Source: Sedimenticola sp.
GTDB lineage: Bacteria; Pseudomonadota; Gammaproteobacteria; Chromatiales; Chromatiaceae
Assembly (NCBI GenBank): GCA_026197195.1
Contig: JAPHUG010000245.1
Coordinates: forward strand, 1 to 5,738
Direction of reading: 5' to 3'
DNA length: 5,738 bases
Under the pieces are notes generated by a model. That model was not told where the DNA came from. It searched no databases and was given only the letters and a program-made list of their open reading frames with translations. This document shows, piece by piece, positions 1 through 5,738 of this stretch. Both the position numbers and the translations under genes were made by a program. Positions within the stretch are counted from its first letter, which is position 1. The number at the start of each line of letters is the position of its first letter.

Positions 1-273
<273 letters not shown>

Positions 274-280
274 TTACACA

Positions 281-310
281 TACCAGATACACGCTGCACT
301 GGTACACCAG
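281..310. repeat. Cluster of three ACCAG half-sites upstream of argB
   Basis: In the algC-argB gap, TACCAG (281-286) faces CTGGTA (299-304), and CTGGT (299-303) also faces ACCAG (306-310) across two bases. The three half-sites lie 35 to 65 bases before the argB start. This could be an operator or an RNA hairpin in the argB leader, or it could be chance. It does not match the ArgR box I know. The rest of the 247-362 gap holds an AT-rich stretch (261-280) and nothing else I can support. Confidence 0.25.
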
Positions 311-349
311 ACCGACTGCAAGCCAGCCCCACTAACGATTCGGTTACTG

Positions 350-363
350 AGCGACTGGTCGCT
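350..363. repeat. Short inverted repeat at the algC stop codon
   Basis: AGCGAC (350-355) and GTCGCT (358-363) are perfect inverted arms overlapping the last base of the algC stop codon. In RNA this would form a five-base-pair hairpin with a four-base loop. No run of U follows in the direction of algC transcription, so it lacks the signature of an intrinsic terminator. It could be a 3'-end stabilising hairpin or part of a weak attenuator before argB. Confidence 0.3.
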
Positions 364-2879
364 TAGAAAGGCAGTTTTAGTTCAGGATCCGTACCGATCA
401 ACCAGTCATGAAACTGCTGCTGTATCCGCTTCAAGGCCGCCTCGTTGTCCGCCTCGAAACGGAACACCAGAGAGGGGGTCGTATTGGAAGGTCTGACCAG
501 ACCCCAGCCATCTTCAAACTCAACCCGTAAACCATCAATATCCACCAGCTTGGCATCTGCAAAATCGGCCTGCTCAGTTAGCTTATCCATCAGCGCAAAA
601 TTGTCGCCTTCCTGGGCGAATCCGAGATTTAACTCGGGTGTGGAAATGCTCTCTGGCAATCCCGCAAACACCTCTGTGACAGAAACCGGTTCAATCGACA
701 GCAACTCCAGCAAACGGGCGCAAGAGTATAACCCATCATCAAATCCGTACCAGCGCTCCTTGATGAACAGATGGCCACTCATTTCACCCGCCAACAAGGC
801 ACCCGTCTCACGCATTTTTGCCTTGATCAGTGAGTGGCCGGTTTTCCACATGATCGGCCGGCCACCATAGGAGAGCACCTCGTCCGCCAGATGACGGCTG
901 GATTTCACATCATAGATGACATCCGCACCCGGCTGCCGGGAGAGTACATCCCGCGCCAACAGCATCAACAATCGATCGGGCCAGATAATCTTGCCATTGG
1001 CATCCACCACACCCAGGCGATCACCATCGCCATCAAAGGCGACCCCCAGATCGGCCTTGCGGTCTCTTACCGCATCGATCAGATCTGACAAATTCTCCGG
1101 CTTGCCTGGATCCGGGTGATGATTGGGAAAATCGCCATCAACCTTGCAGTACAGGGGCGTTACATCACAACCCAACGCCTGAAACAGGGCGGGGGCAACC
1201 ACCCCAGCCACCCCATTACCGCAATCCACTACCAACTTGAGCGGGCGGCTAAGCTGAACATCGTCGACAATCCGTTCTATATAGTCAGGCAACAAATCCT
1301 GCTCATGCAGCGTACCCTGCCCCTGTTTCAGGTTACCGCTCTCGATACGCTTGCGCAGGTTGGCGATACCTTCTCCTGAAAGTGCTGCACCCTTGATCAC
1401 CACCTTCAGCCCGTTGTAATCGGAGGGATTGTGACTTCCGGTAATCATCACCCCGGAGCTACTACCTAAAAAGTGCGTGGCAAAATAGAGTACCGGCGTT
1501 GGCACCATCCCAATATCCACCACATCACAGCCAGAGGCCTGCAAGCCATCACTCAGGGCCTTACTAAAGGCCGCACCGGAGTGACGCCCGTCCCGCGCCA
1601 CAATAATCGACTGCTGTCCCTGATCTTGTGCCTCACTGCCAATCGCCCGGCCAAGCTCAAACAGGATGCGCTCATTCAGTGTCTGACCGACCACACCGCG
1701 AATATCGTAGGCCCGGAAGATCGATTCGGGGAGCGCATCCAACGGCTCGTTATAATTGGCACCCTGGGCATCGTCCTCAAACGCCTCCAGATCCGCCAGC
1801 CCGTCATCACCACCTGTCGGCGCGGCCCGCCCCGGCTCCGATCCGGTCGCTGGCTTGCGTGTGGACTGCTGCCATACCTGCCGGATCAGTCCAAAGACAT
1901 GACCAAACTCTTCCAGCCGAGGGGGATTAACACGACCAATGGTGCCACTTTTCAATACATCGACCAGCGCAAACATGGACTCCAGGTCGTCCCTCATCGC
2001 CTGCTTGAAACGTCTCGCTTGTAACAAAATAACGCCAATAATGAGTAAAGCCGCCCCGCCAATGATGGCCAGGGTCATCAGCTGCAGCTCCGCCATCCAA
2101 TCCATCTGTTCTGGTGCAAACGACACTTGCCAGATACTGCCTGCAATAGCCTCTGAACCGGACATGGATGCAACGGGTTCCCCGGCTGCCGCAAGTACGA
2201 CGGGCGCCCCCTTTACCAGTTGCTGTAGCTCAATTCGACCACCGACCCCAGACAGGGCAGAGACGCTACGACTCAACCAATTATATGGATATGACACATG
2301 TAATACGCCGATTACCGGACCACCAGAATCGGAAAAGACCGGGACAGCCATGGCAATATGCTGTTGCGACGTACCCATCTGGTGTACCTCTGCTGCAGCC
2401 GGCATGGCACCCCGTTCAACACTTCGAAGCATATCCAGCGATGCATAACTGAAAGGCGGATTACTGGAAGGGTCCAGCTGGTCCCAGCCCTTGGGCAGCA
2501 GACGGACCCTCAGGGCATCCGGTAATAGCCGCTCAAGCTGCTGCTCTTGATTTCGCAGCCCGGCTGCATCCTCATCAATAAACGGAGTCCGCAGTTCCCG
2601 TTTTTCTGCCAGGCCTGTAAGCAAGCCCCGCTTTATCTGCAAACCACTTGATACCCCTTCAGCAAGGCTGCGCGAAACCAATTGGAGTTGCACCTGACTA
2701 TCCCGCTGAGTCTGTTGTGTCTGCAAAAACAGAATCGCCGCTGCGGCCAGGACCAGAATCACCAGTACAGCCAGCAGTGCCGCATTAAAATAGCGCCCCA
2801 CGCTGCCTACTACTGCCACCACTCGGGTAGGGGGCACATTCTCTTCACTGTTTTTTTTCTTACGTTTTAACATGACCAC
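363..2879 (-). CDS. algC: Phosphomannomutase/phosphoglucomutase with N-terminal membrane-anchored sensor-like module
   Basis: This enzyme interconverts mannose or glucose 1- and 6-phosphates, feeding GDP-mannose, UDP-glucose and LPS or exopolysaccharide precursors. The catalytic part is residues 385-838: the IFRAYDIRG entry motif (387-395), phosphoserine loop TGSHNPSDYNG with catalytic Ser482, Mg loop DGDGDR (Asp616, 618, 620), sugar-binding GEMSGH (698-703) and phosphate-binding RPSNTTP (796-802). All are intact and closely resemble Pseudomonas AlgC, about 460 residues. The extra 380 residues hold a lysine-rich tail, a membrane helix (about 31-52), a roughly 210-residue presumably periplasmic region with a Cache-like stretch (about 178-201), a second helix (about 267-287) and a low-complexity linker (338-380). 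Long AlgC forms exist in other gammaproteobacteria as I recall, so this is probably a lineage trait. The GTG start (2879) has GAGG eight bases upstream; the ATG at 2873 is an equally good start (836 residues). It follows dut after 113 bp with no evident terminator. Confidence 0.95.
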   Translation of the reverse strand: MVMLKRKKKNSEENVPPTRVVAVVGSVGRYFNAALLAVLVILVLAAAAILFLQTQQTQRDSQVQLQLVSRSLAEGVSSGLQIKRGLLTGLAEKRELRTPFIDEDAAGLRNQEQQLERLLPDALRVRLLPKGWDQLDPSSNPPFSYASLDMLRSVERGAMPAAAEVHQMGTSQQHIAMAVPVFSDSGGPVIGVLHVSYPYNWLSRSVSALSGVGGRIELQQLVKGAPVVLAAAGEPVASMSGSEAIAGSIWQVSFAPEQMDWMAELQLMTLAIIGGAALLIIGVILLQARRFKQAMRDDLESMFALVDVLKSGTIGRVNPPRLEEFGHVFGLIRQVWQQSTRKPATGSEPGRAAPTGGDDGLADLEAFEDDAQGANYNEPLDALPESIFRAYDIRGVVGQTLNERILFELGRAIGSEAQDQGQQSIIVARDGRHSGAAFSKALSDGLQASGCDVVDIGMVPTPVLYFATHFLGSSSGVMITGSHNPSDYNGLKVVIKGAALSGEGIANLRKRIESGNLKQGQGTLHEQDLLPDYIERIVDDVQLSRPLKLVVDCGNGVAGVVAPALFQALGCDVTPLYCKVDGDFPNHHPDPGKPENLSDLIDAVRDRKADLGVAFDGDGDRLGVVDANGKIIWPDRLLMLLARDVLSRQPGADVIYDVKSSRHLADEVLSYGGRPIMWKTGHSLIKAKMRETGALLAGEMSGHLFIKERWYGFDDGLYSCARLLELLSIEPVSVTEVFAGLPESISTPELNLGFAQEGDNFALMDKLTEQADFADAKLVDIDGLRVEFEDGWGLVRPSNTTPSLVFRFEADNEAALKRIQQQFHDWLIGTDPELKLPF

Positions 2880-2992
2880 ATCCCTGACCTCTCCCCTGGC
2901 CAGCCGTAATCACAGCTGACCCACAGTGCACGTTTTTCTACTGTTTACATCATCAGGCGGGGACAACGCAATCTGTTGATCCCGATCTGTGC

Positions 2993-3451
2993 TCAGTGCC
3001 TACCTGAATGACCAAATCCACCACTACCCCTTTCCGATTCACGAAACTCATCGACAATCTCAAAAGCTGCCCTGACCACCGGAATAACCATCAGCTGTGC
3101 AATACGCTCACCGACCTCTATACGGAAGTTGTCCTGCCCCCGATTCCAGCAAGAGACAAACAGCTGACCTTGATAATCAGAATCGATCAACCCTACCAAA
3201 TTGCCCAGCACAATACCGTGCTTATGCCCAAGCCCTGAGCGCGGCAGAATGACGGCCGCCAGTTTTGGATCTTCCACATGTATCGCCATGCCGGTCGGAA
3301 TCAGCTGCGTCTCACCCGGCGCGAGGTCCATTGGCGCATCCAGCATGGCCCGCAAGTCCATACCGGCCGAGCCAGGCGTGGCATAGGCGGGTAGTGGAAA
3401 TTCACTGCCGAGACGGGTATCAAGTATCTTTAGTTGTATGTCTGTTTTCAT
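2993..3451 (-). CDS. dut: Deoxyuridine 5'-triphosphate nucleotidohydrolase (dUTPase)
   Basis: Dut hydrolyses dUTP to dUMP and pyrophosphate, keeping uracil out of DNA and supplying the thymidylate precursor. The 152-residue length is normal for the homotrimeric bacterial enzyme. All five motifs are present: I AGMDLRA (29-35), II PRSGLG (70-75), [14 protein letters not shown] (87-97) with catalytic Asp90 and substrate-binding Tyr93, IV GERIAQL (114-120), and [11 protein letters not shown] (141-150), the flexible C-terminal arm that closes over the substrate. The whole protein lines up almost gap-free with E. coli Dut as I remember it. The ATG lies inside the 3' end of coaBC, in a different frame, with a GGA five bases upstream as a modest ribosome site. 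This suggests translational coupling to coaBC. Confidence 0.98.
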   Translation of the reverse strand: MKTDIQLKILDTRLGSEFPLPAYATPGSAGMDLRAMLDAPMDLAPGETQLIPTGMAIHVEDPKLAAVILPRSGLGHKHGIVLGNLVGLIDSDYQGQLFVSCWNRGQDNFRIEVGERIAQLMVIPVVRAAFEIVDEFRESERGSGGFGHSGRH

Positions 3452-4652
3452 AGTGTTCCGCTATTAGTGTCACTAACTGTTGTGCCAGTACGCCTTTATC
3501 AGCCATTGGCAGTACCGCTTGTCCGCCTGCCCACAACAGGGTTAGGGCATTCTCATCCCGTTCGAAGCCACCGGATTGAGCGCCCACCAGGTTAGCGGCA
3601 ATCATATCAACCTTCTTGGCAAGACGCTTCTTCTCGGCATAGTGCTCGGGGGATTGGGTTTCCGCTGCAAAACCAACGGTAAAGGGACCTTCTGGCATGG
3701 CAGCCACTGCGGCCAGGATATCGTTATTCCTGACCAGCTGTATCGCCATCTGCTCATTGTCTTTCTTGATCTTCTGGTCAGCCGCCACTTCGGGGCGGTA
3801 ATCGGCCACGGCCGCACAGCCGACAAAGATATCGCAGGAAGCGACCCGATCGAGTACCGCCTGCTCCATCTCTCTTGCCGTCTCAACATCCACGCGTTCA
3901 ACACCCGGTGGGGTCACCAGCACAACCGGCCCAGCCACCAACTCAACATGGGCACCCAAAGCAACAAATGCCCGAGCCAATGCAAACCCCATCTTTCCAG
4001 AGCTTCTATTTCCAATAAAGCGGACCGGATCAATCGGCTCACGGGTAGGTCCTGCAGTCAACAGCACCCTCACCCCAGCAAGCACCCCTGAGGTGAAATG
4101 ACGGCAAGCCTGCTGGAACAGGGCTTCAGGCTCAACCATCCGGCCCGGCCCAACCTCGCCACAGGCCTGATCACCCGAAGCGGGCCCCCAGAGTTGAACA
4201 CCTCGCCGAAGCAGTCGGCTGGCATTCTCCTGGGTAGCCGGGTTCTGCCACATCTGTTGATTCATGGCCGGCGCAAGACAGAGCGGTGCGGCCGACGCGA
4301 GGCAAAGCGTAGACAGAAGGTTATCCGCAAAGCCATTGGCCAGGCGGGCCATGAAGCTGGCACTGGCCGGGGCCACAAGAATCAGCTCAGCCCACCGGGC
4401 CAGCTCAATATGGCCCATGGCCGCCTCATGCGCCTCATCAAACAAGGCCTGACGCACCGGGCGTCCGGAGACCGCCTGCAGGGTCATGGGCGTCACAAAC
4501 TGACTGGCACCGCCGCTCATTACAACCTGCACCTCGGCACCCGACTTCACCAGGAGTCTGACCAGCTCCACGGTTTTATAGGCCGCGATGCCACCGGTCA
4601 CACCCAGCAGTATCCGCCGTCCCGCTAACGCTCTGTTCTCATCGCTCTGCAT
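3420..4652 (-). CDS. coaBC: Bifunctional phosphopantothenoylcysteine decarboxylase / phosphopantothenate-cysteine ligase
   Basis: CoaBC (old name Dfp) joins 4'-phosphopantothenate to cysteine using CTP and then decarboxylates the product to 4'-phosphopantetheine, two consecutive steps of coenzyme A synthesis. The N-terminal flavin-dependent CoaC domain (about 12-190) shows [10 protein letters not shown] (17-26), active-site His81 in [13 protein letters not shown] (128-135) with Asn131, and catalytic Cys164 in the [11 protein letters not shown] flap. The C-terminal CoaB domain (about 193-400) shows [13 protein letters not shown] (199-211), the NRSSGKMG loop (215-222) with Asn215, GCAAVADYR (278-286) and KIKK (294-297). 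At 410 residues it is full length. It appears to be the first gene of the leftward unit, and its tail overlaps dut. The ATG at 4652 has a weak ribosome site, but the product then starts just ahead of the conserved core as expected. The ten residues before GRRILLGV are poorly conserved. Confidence 0.98.
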   Translation of the reverse strand: MQSDENRALAGRRILLGVTGGIAAYKTVELVRLLVKSGAEVQVVMSGGASQFVTPMTLQAVSGRPVRQALFDEAHEAAMGHIELARWAELILVAPASASFMARLANGFADNLLSTLCLASAAPLCLAPAMNQQMWQNPATQENASRLLRRGVQLWGPASGDQACGEVGPGRMVEPEALFQQACRHFTSGVLAGVRVLLTAGPTREPIDPVRFIGNRSSGKMGFALARAFVALGAHVELVAGPVVLVTPPGVERVDVETAREMEQAVLDRVASCDIFVGCAAVADYRPEVAADQKIKKDNEQMAIQLVRNNDILAAVAAMPEGPFTVGFAAETQSPEHYAEKKRLAKKVDMIAANLVGAQSGGFERDENALTLLWAGGQAVLPMADKGVLAQQLVTLIAEHYENRHTTKDT

Positions 4653-4704
4653 CAGTTCAGCTTCACTTTATTCACCAAAGTCATCAAGGTTAACTGAATG
4701 AACG

Positions 4705-4733
4705 ATTATCTGGAACCCACGCCGCACTGTTGA
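4705..4733 (-). promoter_or_regulatory. Candidate sigma-70 promoter for coaBC-dut-algC
   Basis: Read on the minus strand, TCAACA (4733-4728, four of six matches to the -35 consensus) is followed after exactly 17 bases by GATAAT (4710-4705, five of six matches to the -10). Transcription would start near 4698 and give a leader of about 45 bases before the coaBC ATG. A second weaker pair, TTAACC (4693-4688) and TAAAGT (4670-4665), also has 17-base spacing but would leave an almost leaderless mRNA. The call rests on motif match and position only. Confidence 0.45.
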
Positions 4734-4739
4734 TATGAT
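4711..4739 (+). promoter_or_regulatory. Candidate extended -10 promoter for radC
   Basis: TATGAT (4734-4739) is a five-of-six -10 match preceded by TG at 4731-4732, which makes the extended form TGnTATGAT. A poor -35, TGGAAC (4711-4716), sits 17 bases upstream, and extended -10 promoters tolerate a weak -35. The predicted start near 4746 leaves a leader of about 24 bases that contains the radC ribosome site. The element overlaps the proposed coaBC promoter on the other strand. Confidence 0.5.
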
Positions 4740-4757
4740 TTTATCGCCTATTACGAC

Positions 4758-4764
4758 AAGGAGG
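4758..4764 (+). promoter_or_regulatory. Strong Shine-Dalgarno site of radC
   Basis: AAGGAGG matches the anti-Shine-Dalgarno core perfectly and lies five bases before the ATG at 4770. It settles the radC start and is far stronger than the ribosome sites of the other genes here. Confidence 0.85.
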
Positions 4765-4769
4765 TTGCT

Positions 4770-5444
4770 ATGGCGATTACCGACTGGCCGGCCGATGAAC
4801 GGCCCAGAGAAAAACTACTGCAACGGGGTGCAGGCTCACTTTCCGATGCGGAATTACTGGCGATCTTTCTGCGTACCGGGGTTCGTGGCAAAAGCGCCGT
4901 CGACCTGGCTAGGGATCTACTCACACAGCACAAGGGGCTGGGGAACCTGCTCGCCGCAGACCAGCCCAGCTTCTGCCAAAGCCATGGACTCGGTAGCGCC
5001 AAATATGCCCAGCTACAGGCGGTTCTTGAGATGAGCCGTCGCCATCTGCGAGAAAACCTGGACAGAGGCGGGGCCATTACCAGTCCCAGACAGACCCGAG
5101 ATTACCTGCAGTCCCGTCTGTGCCACTATCCCCATGAAGTGTTTGCCTGCCTGTTCCTGGACAACCGCCATCGTGTTATCGAGTACGAGGAGCTGTTTCG
5201 GGGCACCCTAGATGGGGCCAGCGTCCACCCCAGGGAGGTGGTCAAACGGGCACTTTACTATAATGCAGCGGCACTTATTCTGGCTCACAATCACCCTTCC
5301 GGGGTCGCCGAACCCAGCCAGGCTGACCGCGCCATTACCGCCCAATTGAAAAGCGCGCTGGCGCTGGTGGAGATTCGACTACTCGATCATATGATTGTCG
5401 GCAACGGTGAAGTCACGTCACTGGCCGAGCAGGGGGAGATCTAG
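4770..5444 (+). CDS. radC: RadC/YicR family JAMM-domain protein
   Basis: RadC is a widespread bacterial protein once linked to DNA repair; as I recall, the radC102 phenotype was later traced to recG, so its function is unsettled. The 224-residue length is typical. The N-terminal half carries helix-hairpin-helix-type segments (about 29-51 and 73-91, with [12 protein letters not shown]). The C-terminal half is a JAMM/MPN-like metalloprotease fold with a complete metal motif: His173-x-His175, then Ser183 and Asp186, matching HxH-x7-S-x2-D. Acidic residues at 138-141 are candidates for the upstream glutamate. An intact metal site suggests an active enzyme, though none is proven. It diverges from coaBC and precedes rpmB, a common gammaproteobacterial arrangement. 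It is chromosomal and not an anti-restriction plasmid homologue by context. Confidence 0.95.
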   Translation: MAITDWPADERPREKLLQRGAGSLSDAELLAIFLRTGVRGKSAVDLARDLLTQHKGLGNLLAADQPSFCQSHGLGSAKYAQLQAVLEMSRRHLRENLDRGGAITSPRQTRDYLQSRLCHYPHEVFACLFLDNRHRVIEYEELFRGTLDGASVHPREVVKRALYYNAAALILAHNHPSGVAEPSQADRAITAQLKSALALVEIRLLDHMIVGNGEVTSLAEQGEI

Positions 5445-5537
5445 GGTGAGAGAGGATAAGTCGCTGTTAACTATTAAGAATATAGGATATCCGACTATTT
5501 CAGCGCCGCCTCAGTAAAAAAAACGCGCAAAGAAAAC

Positions 5538-5566
5538 TTGTAACGCAAAACGCTTTTTGCTATAAA
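5538..5566 (+). promoter_or_regulatory. Candidate sigma-70 promoter for rpmB
   Basis: TTGTAA (5538-5543, four of six matches) and TATAAA (5561-5566, five of six matches) are separated by exactly 17 bases, and TG at 5558-5559 makes it an extended -10. The start would be near 5573, about 84 bases before rpmB. The bases just after the -10 are C-rich (TCCGCC), recalling the GC-rich discriminators of stringently controlled ribosomal promoters, which is inference. A GCAAAA/TTTTGC inverted repeat (5545-5550 and 5555-5560) fills the spacer. The preceding stretch 5445-5537 shows no gene and no clear radC terminator, only a GGATATCC palindrome (5485-5492) and an A8 run near 5516-5523. Confidence 0.65.
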
Positions 5567-5576
5567 TCCGCCTCTT

Positions 5577-5629
5577 CACCCCAACGGGGGTGTAACCGAT
5601 TTCGCAGCACCCTGAATTTTCGGGGTAGC
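5577..5629 (+). promoter_or_regulatory. Structured 5' leader of rpmB with two tandem hairpins
   Basis: The first hairpin pairs CACCCC (5577-5582) with GGGGTG (5587-5592) over a four-base loop. The second pairs ACCCTGA (5609-5615) with TCGGGGT (5620-5626), including one G-U pair, over a four-base loop, with two further G-C pairs outside a bulged A. Segments 5588-5592 and 5608-5612 (GGGTG and CACCC) can instead pair with each other. A short A5/U5 pairing (5631-5635 with 5639-5643) then abuts the rpmB ribosome site. The pairings are seen in the sequence; any regulatory role is inference. Confidence 0.4.
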
Positions 5630-5656
5630 AAAAAACAGTTTTTCGAGGATTTAACC

Positions 5657-5738
5657 ATGTCCAGAGTGTGTCAGGTTACGGGCAAACGGCCTGTGACAGG
5701 GAACAATGTTTCCCACGCCCACAACAAGACTCGCCGTC
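5657..5738 (+). CDS. rpmB: 50S ribosomal protein L28, N-terminal 27 codons (cut by window edge)
   Basis: L28 is a small protein of the large ribosomal subunit. The visible product, 27 residues starting [17 protein letters not shown], is nearly identical to the N-terminus of E. coli L28, whose full length is 78 residues; the rest lies beyond the right edge. GAGGA (5645-5649) is seven bases before the ATG and serves as the ribosome site. It has its own candidate promoter after radC. The gene for L33 (rpmG) is expected next, judging by related genomes. Confidence 0.97.
   Translation, partial: MSRVCQVTGKRPVTGNNVSHAHNKTRR

Noticed and set aside
445..2448. Several open frames of 60-183 codons on the plus strand opposite algC.
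   Set aside because: They are antisense to a well-supported gene with intact motifs, overlap one another, have no recognisable domains and lack good ribosome sites.
2880..2992. A possible algC promoter in the dut-algC gap (TTGCGT, 18 bases, TAAACA).
   Set aside because: The -10 is a poor match and the spacing is not ideal. No AlgR-type or sigma-54 -24/-12 site was evident, so algC may simply be read from the coaBC unit.
3602..3904. A 100-codon open frame on the minus strand inside coaBC, in another frame.
   Set aside because: It overlaps the conserved CoaB domain, its composition (rich in R, S, P and W) looks like an off-frame translation, and no family is recognisable.
4751..5077. A 108-codon open frame on the minus strand opposite radC.
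   Set aside because: It is antisense to the conserved RadC helix-hairpin-helix region and also covers the radC ribosome site, with no supporting motif.
5511..5560. Possible intrinsic terminator using the A8 run and the GCAAAA/TTTTGC repeat.
   Set aside because: The A8 run would be a U-run only for leftward transcripts, and no leftward gene lies to the right in the window. For radC mRNA no GC-rich hairpin is followed by U.

Overview
The window is a compact housekeeping segment of a gammaproteobacterial chromosome. Its closest match in my memory is the Pseudomonas-type neighbourhood rpmB / radC / coaBC / dut / algC / argB. The near-E. coli Dut and CoaBC motifs, the classic gammaproteobacterial L28 N-terminus and the dut-algC-argB order all support this. 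I cannot name the genus. A membrane-anchored AlgC points away from Enterobacteria and towards pseudomonad-like or sulfur-oxidising lineages, which is inference only.

Layout: two transcription units diverge from a 117-bp gap at 4653-4769. Leftward (minus strand) run coaBC (4652-3420), dut (3451-2993, overlapping the coaBC end by 32 bp), a long algC (2879-363) and the first 82 codons of argB (246-1, cut by the window edge). Rightward (plus strand) run radC (4770-5444) and, after a 212-bp gap with its own promoter and a structured leader, the first 27 codons of rpmB (5657-5738, cut by the window edge).

The leftward genes serve basic metabolism: coenzyme A synthesis from 4'-phosphopantothenate (CoaBC), dUTP removal and dUMP supply (Dut), interconversion of hexose 1- and 6-phosphates for envelope polysaccharides (AlgC), and arginine synthesis (ArgB). 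The rightward genes are a RadC/JAMM-family protein and ribosomal protein L28.

I see no mobile element, CRISPR array, tRNA, rRNA or phage gene, and no evidence of a new multi-gene system. The points worth a second look are the sensor-like two-helix membrane module fused to the front of AlgC, an A8 tract in its first codons, face-to-face overlapping promoters between coaBC and radC, and a leader before rpmB that can fold in two mutually exclusive ways.
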